From CAVQKZ01 sp963837325 (GTDB taxonomy: Bacteria; Actinomycetota; Actinomycetes; Mycobacteriales; Jatrophihabitantaceae), in the NCBI GenBank assembly GCA_963837325.1, contig CAWIMV010000002.1:992001-1056000 (forward strand): DNA of 64,000 bases, written 5' to 3'. This document shows positions 42,754-51,069 of this stretch, in pieces (position 1 is the stretch's first letter; every line of letters starts with the position of its first letter). Position numbers and translations under genes: made by a program. The notes below the pieces were generated by a model. That model searched no databases. It saw only the letters and a program-made list of their open reading frames with translations, and had not been told where the DNA came from.

Positions 42754-44162
42754 CTACTGAACGACCGTTGCCCGTCGGCCGCGGGAGAAATCGATCAAGC
42801 CGTCTTGACGAAGTAGGTCGATGGCGCGATGGGCGGTGCCGACCGACACTGAGTGTGTAGCAGCGAGTTCGACGACGGTCGGTAACGGTCCCCGGGGGTG
42901 TAGTTGACCCTTTGCGATCTGCTCGCGCAGCTCAGCCGCGATCACCTCGTAGGGGCCGCGCGGTGACCGTGGCGCAACCACAGGGCGGCGGATGAGGCCG
43001 GCCATCGTCTTAGCCGCGCGGCGGTCGGCCTCACCGACCCACGCGGCGTAGACGCGCAGCGTCGTGGCCCCGCCGCCGCTTTGACCGAGCCGGCCGGCCA
43101 CGGTGCGGACGTCGACACCGGCTGCGATGAGCTCCGTCGCCGAATAGTGCCGCAGGGCGTGGAAGCGGGTACTGCGTAGGCCGAGCTGCTGCGCCTGGCG
43201 TCGGTAGCGCTGGCTGACCGTCCGCGGCTTGTATGGCTCTGATCCATCCGGTGAAAGCGAGAACATGAACGCGTCCGGGGAAAGGTCGCAGCCGATGCCG
43301 GCGCAGCGCTCCAGCATTCGCTCGCGATGTTCTTCGAGCAGCGACATCGTGTACGGATCGAGCGCGACTCGTGGCCTGGAGCCGCTTTCGTCTCCTTTTC
43401 GATGACGCCGGCCCGTGGATGCACGAGGCTGCGGTCGACGATCAGCTGCGCTCGCTCGAAATCGACAATGCGCACGCGGAGCGCGCAGACCTCGCCGCGC
43501 CGTCGGCCTGTGGTCATTGTCAACCACAACGGCAGACCCCAGTCCGGGTCCTCCGACGCCGCACTGAGCAGACGTGCCGCCTCCTCCGCACTCGGCGGAT
43601 GAGGAGCCGGTCGGTTCGGCGAAGGCGGTACAGCGAAGCATGCCTGGTTGAGGCTTAGGTGGCGCCACCGCACGGCGCGTTCGAGCGCGCCGCTGATGAC
43701 GTGGTGGATCTGTCGGACTGTGCTCCCGCTCAGTGGCCGGCAGACGTGCCCGCGTCGCGTACGCCCATCACAGAGAACGCGGCACCGTTGCAGACGGCCA
43801 TAGAACCGTTCGAGGATCTCGGCATCGAGCTTGGCGGCAGGCAGGTCGCCGAACGTCGGCAGGATGTAGATGCGGATCAGGTCGTCGTACCGATCGCGCG
43901 TCGTCTCGGCGAGCTTCGCGACGTCGAGCCACTGCTCGATCGCCTGCGCAACCGTGATGTTGGTCTTCGGGTGCTTCTCGTCGTCGACCTGGCCCTGGAG
44001 CTTGGTCAGCGCCAACTTCGCCGCGGCGTAGGTCTTGGTCGTCTCCTTCAGGCGCCGCTCGCGCCGGGTGAGCGGGTCGATGCCGGCGTACACGACGACG
44101 CGGCGGCTGCCCGAAGCGAGCTCCTCGATGTGTCCGCGCGGCCGATGTTTTCGAGGCGGCAT
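42754..44162 (-). CDS. Tyrosine integrase with C-terminal GntR-type HTH, one frameshift
   Basis: The N-terminal arm-binding and core-binding domains start at ATG 44162 ('NITVAQAIEQWLDVAKLAET', 'GSTVRQIHHVISGALERAV'). The catalytic domain has Arg in 'TTGRRRGEVCALR', His-Arg in 'FHALRHYSATEL' and the nucleophile Tyr in 'TTLRVYAAW', beside 'GRLGQSGGGAT'. After about residue 395 a winged helix of GntR type is fused ('YEVIAAELREQIAKGQLHPR', 'HSVSVGTAHRAIDLLRQDG'). The frame breaks near 43,387 in an A-run (one A short), between 'EKETK' and 'SGSRPRVALDP'. Corrected length is about 469 residues. The integrase would drive site-specific integration at a tRNA gene. The start is followed upstream by likely arm sites. 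Confidence 0.87.
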
Positions 44163-44184
44163 AGATCAAGAGTAGTGGCCACTC

Positions 44185-44205
44185 GTTCCACGAACCGTTC
44201 CACGG
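44185..44205. promoter_or_regulatory. Direct repeat GTTCCACG-N4-GTTCCACG near integrase start
   Basis: GTTCCACGAACCGTTCCACG lies 23 bases upstream of the integrase ATG. The same pattern, diverged, recurs at 45,310 and 48,230 (CATTCCACAAACCATTCCACG and a weaker form). It is a candidate integrase arm-type binding site. Confidence 0.5.
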
Positions 44206-44266
44206 CCCCTGAAATGCTGATCTTGTAAGAGCTGTAACCCCCGTATTCATTGGTGCCCGCCGGCAG

Positions 44267-45168
44267 TGTCCTGGTTCAGGACATCGGAATGGGGTGTCTC
44301 GGGTCATCGGAATAGCGTGTCGCAGGTCTTCGGAATAGCGATCGGTGCCGAGGCTGCGGCATGTCGAAGCGTCGTCTTGTCATCACTGCTGTTCTCGCCG
44401 GTCAGTCCCAGTCCGAGGTCGCCCGCAGCTACGGTGTCTCGCAGGGCTGGGTCAGCCGGCTCATGGCCCGTTACCGACTTGAGGGCGAGGCTGCGTTCGA
44501 GCCGGGCTCGCGGGCTCCTCGGTCCAGTCCGGCAGCGACCCCGACCGAGACGGTCGAGTTGGTGCTGCGGCTGCGCAAACGACTCGACGAGGCTGGTCTA
44601 GACGCCGGTGGCACCACGATCGGCTGGCACCTGGCTCACCATCACGCCACGACCCTGTCGCGGGCCACGATCAACCGGATCCTCGTCCGAGCTGGGGCGG
44701 TCACCCCGGATCCGGCCAAGCGACCCAAGTCCTCCTACATCCGCTTCGAAGCCGACCAGCCCAACGAGTGCTGGCAGTCCGACTTCACCCACTACCGACT
44801 CACCAATCCCGACGGCAGCGCTGGTACCGACGTCGAGATCCTGACCTGGATCGATGACTGGACACCCACGACCGCGTCCGCCACGACAAGATCGACAAAG
44901 CCGGCAGCGTCACCCTGCGCGTCGCCGGCCGACTACGCCACATCGGCGTCGGCCGAACCTACGCCCGAACCGACGTCATCCTGCTCGTCCAGGACCTGCA
45001 CGTCCGCATCATCGACACCGCAACCGGAGAACTCCTACGCGACCTGATCATCGACCCCCGCCGCGACTACCAACCCACCGGCCGACCACCCGGCCCCGCC
45101 ACCAAAAAGAAATAGCCCGAACCTGCACACCGCAGGTCCGAGCCATTCCGATGTCTCGAGACATCACA
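44267..45168 (+). mobile_element. IS481-family element with internal deletion
   Basis: Terminal inverted repeats: left TGTCCTGGTTCAGGACATCG from 44267 and right, read inward from 45168, TGTGATGTCTCGAGACATCG; 20 of the first 26 positions agree and the last 13 are identical (GACATCGGAATGG). Between them is one transposase gene that has lost its middle. About 900 bp in total, against roughly 1.1-1.4 kb for complete relatives. It is inserted right at the attachment region: the left flank GGTGCCCGCCGGCAG resembles the right flank GGTGCCCCCGGCAG. It could only move if a full transposase acts in trans. Confidence 0.8.
44361..45115 (+). pseudogene. IS481 transposase with central deletion and frameshift
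   Basis: Residues 1-167 are a good IS481 N-terminus: HTH 'QSEVARSYGVSQGWVSRLMA', 'TTIGWHLAHHH', and the start of the DDE core 'NECWQSDFTHYRL' and 'VEILTWIDD'. After that the frame changes and the sequence jumps to the family C-terminus ('DTHDRVRHDKIDKAGSVTLR', 'VRIIDTATGELLRDLIIDPR', 'RDYQPTGRPPGP', stop at 45115). The second catalytic Asp and the Glu region (around 150 residues) are missing, so no transposase activity is expected. Confidence 0.85.
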
Positions 45169-45169
45169 A

Positions 45170-45217
45170 TGGTGCCCCCGGCAGGATTCGAACCTGCGAC
45201 GCCCGGCTTAGGAGACC
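45170..45217 (-). other. 3' fragment of tRNA-Arg(CCT): attachment-site copy
   Basis: On the minus strand 48 bases spell the 3' part of a tRNA: anticodon loop CTCCTAA (anticodon CCT), variable region, T-arm GCAGG-TTCGAAT-CCTGC, acceptor strand CGGGGGC, discriminator A and encoded CCA. The sequence on the 5' side is not a D-arm or acceptor strand, so this is not a functional gene. Such fragments arise when an element integrates into the 3' half of a tRNA gene. The orientation predicts that the element lies at higher coordinates and the intact tRNA beyond the right edge of the window. Confidence 0.82.
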
Positions 45218-45235
45218 TGCAAGGTGCTTAAACGG

Positions 45236-45354
45236 CTGCCTCTCTGTCCGTCTTTGCCAGCGTTTTCGGGCACTTTACGGACTGTCACCCTCACCGCTAG
45301 ACGTCGTTTCATTCCACAAACCATTCCACGGAAGCTGACGCCCGGACCGGTCCG
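45236..45354. repeat. Att-proximal repeat, copy 1
   Basis: A ~120-bp sequence beginning CTGCCTCTCTGTCCGTC and ending with CTAGACGTCGTTTCATTCC, then two TTCCAC-type boxes and GCTGACGCCCGGACCGG. It is similar throughout to 48158-48277, with shorter pieces at 47455 and 54426. It begins 19 bases from the tRNA fragment, so it probably is the arm region of an integrated element. Confidence 0.68.
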
Positions 45355-45535
45355 AAAGCAGGACCCCCAACCAGCGCTTCCAAGCGCTGACCGGCGCAGC
45401 TCTTACACGCCGACTCGATGCACGGTCCACGGCTGTGACTAACCAGTTTCAGCTGCATGACGGTTACCGCCGGCTAAGAATCTGAGGGATGCCGAATGTT
45501 GACACACCGCGGACAAGATCTCACTCAAGGGGCCA

Positions 45536-45796
45536 TCAGTGCTCAGCGGCGGGAGTGGGACGCTCGGATTCATCGATAGCATGGATGACAACAGGTACGC
45601 CAGGGTTCAGCTGGGCTAGAACGTCTGTACCGGTGACCGCTGCTGCAGCGAAGGAGTCCTTCCCGACGGTGATGTTGACCCGCGTGCCCTCTTGATTGGC
45701 ATAGGTTTCGTAGATCTCTAGACCGCGAGTCCGAAGATCTGCAAGTCTCGCCGCAAGCGTTGCAGTCCCGCCTGTCCCGTCGCGGTGGGTAACCAC
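45536..45796 (-). CDS. Hypothetical 86-residue protein
   Basis: From GTG 45796; no family recognised. The sequence is evenly coding-like, with alternating short strands ('EGTRVNITVGKDSF', 'DVLAQLNPGVPVVIHAIDES') and no signal or membrane helix. The Shine-Dalgarno is weak (GAG). It lies between the att-type repeat and the protease gene, i.e. in the cargo part of the element. It could be a small cargo gene or chance. Confidence 0.4.
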   Translation of the reverse strand: MVTHRDGTGGTATLAARLADLRTRGLEIYETYANQEGTRVNITVGKDSFAAAAVTGTDVLAQLNPGVPVVIHAIDESERPTPAAEH

Positions 45797-45969
45797 GCTC
45801 GGATGCCACTGGGCTACTATCGCTTACGTTCGAATACCGCCATGCTCTGCTATTGCGCCAAGTACGGAATCGCGTGAATTCGGTGTAGGTTCCAAGGCAC
45901 GCTGCCGGCGTGCGCGGGCCCTGCCTCCCCCACCATGACCCGTCGCGAGCCCAACACCAGCGCGAGATC

Positions 45970-47346
45970 ATGAACCAGGCGGGGGGCCAGATGTTTTGTT
46001 CGCAATGCTCCGCTCCGCTGACACCCGATAGCCGCTACTGCTCCCACTGCGGGGCACTGGCACCGCCGGCGCCCGCGTCATGGAAACCCACTGCGTCGTC
46101 TCCGGAGCCAACAGCCGACGTTCGGCCACCGAAGAGCAATCCGCGTCGCTGGTTAATTCCGATCCTTGCTGCCGTCATCGTGCTCGGCATGGCTGGCGGC
46201 GCAGTTGCCCTGGTGCTGGCGCAGCATCATTCCGCGCATCATGCGCGGGGCGCGCCTTCGGTTGCACTCTCGCCGCCACGCTCTTCCGTCAGCGCATCCG
46301 CGACTCGGCCCGCTGACTTCGCAGCGATATACGCCCGTCAGCAGGGCGGGGTCGTCCGCATCGAGACGACCAGCTGTGATTCCTCCGGCGTAGGAACAGG
46401 GTTTCTACTGTCCCCGACCCTCGTTGCCACGGTCGATCACGTCGTAGACCAGTCAGCCGTGATCAGCCTCATCGACGGCACGCAGCGTACGACCGGCACG
46501 GTTATTGGCGCGGACCCGAGTCAGGACCTAGCCCTGATTCGTGCCGATGCACCGCTCACCGGCTTCCACTTCAAGCTAGCCAGCGCAGACCCAGCCGTCG
46601 GAGTACGCGTCGCCGCCATCGGGTTCCCCATCGGTGACCCGATCACCCTGACTCAAGGCGGTATCAGCGGTCTGCACCGCAACATCAATGTCGACGGCAA
46701 GTCCCATCTCGACTTCATCGAAACCGACACACCGATCAACCCCGGTAATAGCGGCGGACCGCTGCTCACGAGCGACGGGACAGTCGCCGGCCTCGTCGAT
46801 GCCAAGAACACCCAAGCCAACGGCATCGCCTATGCCGTCCCAGCCCGGGTAGCCGCCCCGGAATTCGCGCAATGGACGAACATACCGACTCCCCAAGCCA
46901 GCGCGACCTGCGCCAACCCCCTCGGACCACCCCAGGAAACCAACCCAGACATCCCGCCCCCAAGCTCAGGAATCAGCGACGCGGACGCCGCCGGAGTCGT
47001 CGCCGCGTTCAACACCTACTTCGGGGGCATCAACTCCGGCAACTACGCAGCCGCATGGGCCGTGCTCAGCCCCACCCTGCAGGCAGGCGCGAGCGAACAG
47101 GACTTCGCTAACGGAGACGCCACCAGCTACGACTTCGGCATGACCGTGCTCGGGGCACAACAACTCGCCAACGCGAAGATCCTCATCGCACTCGCGTTCA
47201 CCAGCCTGCAAGACGCCGCCCACGGCCCCAACGGTGACCCTTGCGACAACTGGACCCTCGACTACACCATGATCCAATCTCCAGACGGCACGTGGCTCAT
47301 TGACTCCACCCAACCCCACGCAGGCAGCCAGCACACAACCTGCTGA
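45970..47346 (+). CDS. Membrane trypsin-like protease with zinc ribbon
   Basis: 458 residues from ATG 45970. A zinc ribbon at the N-terminus (Cys 10, 13, 24, 27; 'FCSQCSAPLTPDSRYCSHCG') and a Pro-rich linker precede one membrane helix (61-84). Outside is an S1/HtrA-type trypsin domain (about 115-310) with His157 ('TVDHVVD'), Asp186 ('SQDLALIR') and Ser261 ('NPGNSGGPL'). It has no PDZ domain; instead a C-terminal ~120-residue NTF2-like domain follows ('AFNTYFGGINSGNYAAAWAV', 'WTLDYTMIQSPDGTWLID'). It probably cleaves or senses proteins at the outer membrane face. It is a cargo gene of the accessory region; codon use is like the chromosome. Confidence 0.88.
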   Translation: MNQAGGQMFCSQCSAPLTPDSRYCSHCGALAPPAPASWKPTASSPEPTADVRPPKSNPRRWLIPILAAVIVLGMAGGAVALVLAQHHSAHHARGAPSVALSPPRSSVSASATRPADFAAIYARQQGGVVRIETTSCDSSGVGTGFLLSPTLVATVDHVVDQSAVISLIDGTQRTTGTVIGADPSQDLALIRADAPLTGFHFKLASADPAVGVRVAAIGFPIGDPITLTQGGISGLHRNINVDGKSHLDFIETDTPINPGNSGGPLLTSDGTVAGLVDAKNTQANGIAYAVPARVAAPEFAQWTNIPTPQASATCANPLGPPQETNPDIPPPSSGISDADAAGVVAAFNTYFGGINSGNYAAAWAVLSPTLQAGASEQDFANGDATSYDFGMTVLGAQQLANAKILIALAFTSLQDAAHGPNGDPCDNWTLDYTMIQSPDGTWLIDSTQPHAGSQHTTC

Positions 47347-47454
47347 CCGCACGGCAGGGGTCGTCGACCGTCGATCTCGGCACCCACCCAAGGCGGCGAA
47401 ATCGACCGACGACGTGACGATATCCGTCTTCGGAGACCTACGGAGAGTGGCAAT

Positions 47455-47500
47455 TCACTAACCATTCCACTGAGCGTGACGCACTACCGGTTCGGGCCTC
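47455..47500. repeat. Short att-proximal repeat piece
   Basis: AATTCACTAACCATTCCACTG followed by AGCGTGACGC is a diverged copy of the CATTCCACAAACC...GCTGACGC core of the repeat at 45,310-45,345. The surrounding 47,347-47,612 has no gene. Confidence 0.45.
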
Positions 47501-47612
47501 AGCGCGTCCGACTGCGACGGCTACGCCTGCGAGCCCGCGACGGCTCGCGCAGCGTCGCATAGACCGGCGCTCACATCGGGTTTACGCTGCGGCAACAGCG
47601 GGAGGGAACGAA

Positions 47613-48059
47613 ATGGGACAGCAGCCACCGGACTGGGAAACGCAGCTACCGCCCGGCTGGTATCCGGAGCCGAACGGCGTGTTCCAACGGTTTTGGGACG
47701 GCCAACAATGGACCCAGCACACCGCGCCCTACGCCCCGGCGCGGCCGGCGAACAGCGAGGCGACCGTCACCGTTCCCGTGATCGCTGGGACCGTCGCCGT
47801 CGTCCTCGTGATTGTCGGCATGATCTGCAACAACCAGTCGGTGAGCGTCGCTCAGGGATCTGGGATTGTCTGGGTCGGAGCAGCCCTGGCGATTGGTGGC
47901 GCGGTCATCGCCTTATCGATCCCTGGCGTCCGCACATCGATCAAGATTGTCACCGTGATCGCAGCCATCATCGGTGTCGCGAACGCGCTGTACGTGGACC
48001 ATCAGCTCAACCAGAAGCGTGACCAGATCCAGCAGATCATCAACGGGCAAGCGCCGTGA
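47613..48059 (+). CDS. DUF2510 membrane protein
   Basis: 148 residues. The N-terminus carries the DUF2510 motif ('LPPGWYPEPNGVFQRFWDGQ' then 'QWTQHT'), a short Trp-rich module frequent in actinobacterial membrane proteins. Three hydrophobic helices follow ('VPVIAGTVAVVLVIVGMI', 'GIVWVGAALAIGGAVIALSI', 'IKIVTVIAAIIGVANAL') and a polar tail rich in Gln. GGGAGGG lies 9 bases upstream of ATG. Function unknown. It stands alone in the cargo region. Confidence 0.8.
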   Translation: MGQQPPDWETQLPPGWYPEPNGVFQRFWDGQQWTQHTAPYAPARPANSEATVTVPVIAGTVAVVLVIVGMICNNQSVSVAQGSGIVWVGAALAIGGAVIALSIPGVRTSIKIVTVIAAIIGVANALYVDHQLNQKRDQIQQIINGQAP

Positions 48060-48660
48060 AGGCCGGAGTCGCGCTTCGGCCCTGCGTATCCTGCTCGCCG
48101 GATGCTCCTACCGACGACGACCTGTTCCACAAGAAGGTCTCGGACAAGCTGCCGGATGAGTGCCTCTTTGCCCGCCTTTGCCAAATTTTCGGACACTCTG
48201 AGAGTCGCGATCATCATCGCTAGACGCCTCTTCATTCCACAACGCATTGCACGGGAGCTGACGCCCGGACCAGTCCGGCGTCAATCGAGCTCCTGCCAGC
48301 GGCGACCGATCTGCGGCGGACCGTTTGTGCACGTTGCTTCATCCACTGTCCCGACCAGCCCAGCCAGTGCAGGCCGCCCCGCGTCACAAGGCGGGACGAC
48401 GTCCCTTGCGGACAGCGGCTCATGGGATCCTACGGCGGCGATAGCCTGCATTACTCGGGTAATTGGGCAATGTGATTCTCTAAATGTACGGTTTTCCACG
48501 ATATGGAATGAGTTGCGAGGTCGACGACTGGGACGTAGCCTAACGTGAGGGCGACGTAGTTCGTCCGAAACTAAACAGTGACAGCGGGGAGGAAACCCAT
48601 GTTCGTTGGTTACCTGCCTCCCACCGCTTCGCCCCATCGGGCACGCAGAAGGTAGCGTGA
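48060..48660. other. Gene-free stretch with att-proximal repeat copy 2
   Basis: 600 bases without a credible gene. It contains the second copy of the ~120-bp repeat (48158-48277). The open frames here overlap that repeat and change codon bias, so they are not called. AT-richer patches near 48,460-48,530 suggest foreign DNA. Confidence 0.55.
48158..48277. repeat. Att-proximal repeat, copy 2
   Basis: Aligns along its whole length with 45236-45354: AGTGCCTCTTTGCCCGCC, CGCTAGACGCCTCTTCATTCC, the TTCCAC-type box and GCTGACGCCCGGACCAG. It has one damaged box (CATTGCACG), consistent with an older scar. Confidence 0.65.
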
Positions 48661-49005
48661 ATGATGGGGACGATTGTGACAACAGTCGCAATCGGGCCCA
48701 ACAATGGGTACGTCGTCCTCTTGGTCCTGCTCACGCTGGCAGGTAAGTCGGTAGTTTTCCGGCTTCTGTCGCAGGTCAGACGGCGCGTTTCCATTAAGTT
48801 GAAGGCAAGGCGCTGGGAATGCACACTGAACATCCGTGTAGGGCGAAAGCGTCAGCGAAAGGGCGCTCCAAAAGTAATTGATCGTGCAAGGTTAACCACT
48901 CCTTCGCAGGAAGCCGCTCCCATCGATCACTGCGGCCGAAAGTGCGAATGCAGGTCGACCCACAAGAAGGATTCGAAGAAGCGGACTCCAAAGGACGTCC
49001 AATAG
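48661..49005 (+). CDS. Hypothetical protein with one membrane helix
   Basis: 114 residues from ATG 48661 (GAAGG about 9 bases upstream). One helix ('GYVVLLVLLTLAGKSVVFRLL') is followed by a strongly basic tail with many Lys/Arg and a Cys pair ('HCGRKCECRS'). Base composition is visibly less GC-biased than the chromosome genes. No family recognised. It may be a transferred orphan gene; a chance frame cannot be excluded. Confidence 0.4.
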   Translation: MMGTIVTTVAIGPNNGYVVLLVLLTLAGKSVVFRLLSQVRRRVSIKLKARRWECTLNIRVGRKRQRKGAPKVIDRARLTTPSQEAAPIDHCGRKCECRSTHKKDSKKRTPKDVQ

Positions 49006-49231
49006 ATCAAGGTTTGTCCCCGCGGGTGGCTCAAGAAGGACTCATGTAGTTTGTTCCCACTTCTACTATCGCTGTAATTGCTGTCAGACGGGCAAAGAGC
49101 CAATGTGATCAAGTTGTAAGCGTGCAACAATCGTTCACACCCCGCCAATGCTAAAGCCTTGAGTCAGCTTTAGTCCGCCGAGGAGGTCGCGCCGATGGCT
49201 GCGACCGGAGGATCCGGCGGCCTCGCACTAT

Positions 49232-49308
49232 TCAAGCCGGATGGTCCGGCAATGAGATTAGACCTCGCGACTGATCAAGCCGGGATGGTCCTGGCAATGA
49301 GATTAGAC
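49232..49308. repeat. Two ~32-bp direct repeats, possible insertion-element end
   Basis: TCAAGCCGGATGGTCCGGC then AATGAGATTAGAC (49232-49263) recurs as TCAAGCCGGGATGGTCCTGGC then AATGAGATTAGAC (49275-49308), separated by 11 bases. Multiple direct repeats of this sort mark the ends of IS21-like elements; no transposase is present. Confidence 0.55.
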
Positions 49309-49319
49309 GCTCGAGTAAG

Positions 49320-49350
49320 AAGAAGCCCCGGCTCATGACCGGGGCTTCTT
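49320..49350 (+). terminator. 12-bp perfect hairpin
   Basis: AAGAAGCCCCGG (49320-49331) and CCGGGGCTTCTT (49339-49350) with a 7-base loop; the trailing TT and preceding AA make it look like a bidirectional terminator. It is not directly behind a called gene. Confidence 0.75.
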
Positions 49351-49651
49351 CGTGTCTAGCGGCGGAGCACTCGTAATCAGTCACCACGTCCCAGAGAATT
49401 GGCTTCCTCTCTCCGCATCCCTCACACGCGAGAATGCCCGACCAGGGTGGCAGCGGGCACAGTCTGGAACTAGCTGAAATTCCACCCGGCTGTGCGTAGG
49501 CCGCGCTTGCCGGCCTACGCAGGTTTCGCTGCGTTCGGCAGTTGTTTGACATGATCCACCGACGACCCCGATGCGCTCTTCCGAGTTGGACCGATGAGCC
49601 AAACTGGGCAGCGCCCCGCCCGGGCAAGTCGGGCCGACCGGCGAGGAAGGC

Positions 49652-49870
49652 GTGCAGTACGTGGTCAAGGCGACGCCTTGGACGCACGGGTACGTGCTGG
49701 ACATTGTCGGTGTCGGGATGACGCAGACTTACGACGAGGACGGCACCGACGCCGAGACGATGGTCCGCGACTTACCTGTCCCGAAGGCTGACCGAGGTAG
49801 AGCGCGGAGCGGCGTCTCACCGGTCGTTTGTCGATGCCCTCAACGGTGCCGTAGCGACCTTCGTCTGCGG
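49652..49870 (+). pseudogene. HicB-like antitoxin fragment
   Basis: GTG 49652 with GAGGAAGG just upstream starts 'QYVVKATPWTHGYVLDIVGV' and continues 'TQTYDEDGTDAETMVRDL', like the N-terminal strand pair and helix of HicB-type proteins. After about residue 42 the family-like reading ('YLSRRLTEVERGA') moves to another frame and then fades. No HicA toxin is next to it. Probably a remnant. Confidence 0.35.
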
Positions 49871-50074
49871 CATTCACCCCGGCAGCGTCTACACCCGCGT
49901 CGACCAGTCGGTCGGGCCGTACCCAACGCCCGGCCCTCAAGACCTGCATGAAGACTCTCGCGTTTCCGCGACGAGACGCCTGTCGCGCTCGCGGAGCTGC
50001 AGCTCCAGGCCTCTGCAAGCCGCTTCCCAACGGCGGAGTGCAGCCGCGGATTGGGCGCTGACGCCAAGAGCGAT

Positions 50075-50536
50075 CTACGGTGCGCCGGGATCGACGACTA
50101 AGGTCGAGGCGATCGCCAACGCCTTTCGTCGCTTGTGCTGGTCCTTCTTGTTCCTGCAGTGCTCCCAGCCCTTGGCAAGGCAGTGGGCCGCGTGGCGGGG
50201 GTGCTCAGGGTCTGGAACGTCGGGCGGATTTGGATCACGGACGATGCCGAGATGGTTCGCGCGTATTGACTTCGCGGGCAAAGCCGCCACTGCATTCATC
50301 GGCTCGGTGACAACCGCCTCGGGTCCAAGCCTCGCCGCTTGCAGGGTCCGTTCGAGGTATAGCGAAAGCTCGTCGTCCTCGACAGCAAACGACGCACTCG
50401 TAGCTGCGCGAACGCGCGTAATTGGGTCCGTGATCACGAACTTGACCGGGTGATCTTCTCCCGCATGGAAGACACGGCGCAGCAACACGTCGTCATCCAG
50501 GATCGTAGCGTCGTCCTGAACGGGAGGGGTGGTCAC
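50075..50536 (-). CDS. Third gene of TIGR04255 cassette, unknown function
   Basis: 153 residues from GTG 50536, overlapping the previous stop by four bases (GTGA). No named family. Features: an acidic N-terminus, a beta-rich core ('HPVKFVITDPITRVRAATSA', 'FAVEDDELSLYLERTL', 'LGPEAVVTEP') and a His/Cys-containing basic segment ('AHCLAKGWEHCRNKKDQHKR') that could bind metal or nucleic acid. It always reads as soluble. It is the last gene of a tightly coupled three-gene operon, which argues that the three products work together. Confidence 0.7.
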   Translation of the reverse strand: MTTPPVQDDATILDDDVLLRRVFHAGEDHPVKFVITDPITRVRAATSASFAVEDDELSLYLERTLQAARLGPEAVVTEPMNAVAALPAKSIRANHLGIVRDPNPPDVPDPEHPRHAAHCLAKGWEHCRNKKDQHKRRKALAIASTLVVDPGAP

Positions 50537-51069
50537 CGGCCCGTGAAGAGCGGCTTCGAGATCGTCCGCAGGTACGTCCTGGTCAAAGCGATCGCGCGTC
50601 CGTCAGTACCGGCACCGAATTCGTCGTCCACCTGGGTTTGGCCGTTCGCGTCCGTTCCAATCGCGCTGATCTCACCACTCGGAGCCACCTCGATCTCCAG
50701 GCCATTCCCGTTGATCAGCCACTCCAGCTGGATGCCCCCATCGACGAGAGGAAATACGTGAGGCATCACGAGGATGTCGTCGACCAGGTAGGCAATCAGA
50801 TGCAGAGACAGGATCGCAGTCGGCTGACTTACGGGCTTTGCCTTGCCCCCATCCCAACCTTCCGGGAGTGCCAGAAGGTGGCCCAGCTGGGCCGATGCAG
50901 CCTTGAGCACTGCCCGCTGAGCAAATTGGTAATCATCTCCAAGGTTCACCGTCAGGCGTGGAGCCGAGGAAACGGGGTAGGTGCTGAAGGCGAGCGAGCT
51001 ACTGGTGCCCCATGGCTCCTCTACGTCGGATCTGACCGTAGGAGCGAATGAGGAGGCCAGCGCAGTCAT
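50533..51069 (-). CDS. GWDG-motif protein, second gene of TIGR04255 cassette
   Basis: 178 residues from ATG 51069; the ATG overlaps the TIGR04255 stop (ATGA), which fixes the start. The conserved-looking core is 'LLALPEGWDGGKAKPVSQPT', then a helix ('AILSLHLIAYLVDDILVMP') and a beta hairpin 'PLVDGGIQLEWLINGNGLEI' with 'EVAPSGEISA'. I recognise this GWDG..PV / DGGxQLEW pattern as widespread in bacterial hypothetical proteins but cannot attach a function. It is encoded between the TIGR04255 gene and a third small gene, with 4-base overlaps on both sides. Confidence 0.75.
   Translation of the reverse strand: MTALASSFAPTVRSDVEEPWGTSSSLAFSTYPVSSAPRLTVNLGDDYQFAQRAVLKAASAQLGHLLALPEGWDGGKAKPVSQPTAILSLHLIAYLVDDILVMPHVFPLVDGGIQLEWLINGNGLEIEVAPSGEISAIGTDANGQTQVDDEFGAGTDGRAIALTRTYLRTISKPLFTGR

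Larger units (their letters stand above)
49006..50074. other. Gene-poor kilobase with element debris
   Basis: Holds a pair of direct repeats (49232-49308), a strong hairpin (49320-49350) and a fragment resembling a HicB-type antitoxin (49652 onwards). No intact gene is convincing. The composition fluctuates, as expected for accumulated insertion debris. Confidence 0.5.

Noticed and set aside
45170..45217. A complete tRNA-Arg gene
   Set aside because: Only the anticodon loop to CCA is present; the sequence on the 5' side cannot form a D-arm or acceptor stem.
48102..48548. 148-codon plus-strand frame
   Set aside because: It covers the att-type repeat copy 2 and shows no consistent codon bias or family.
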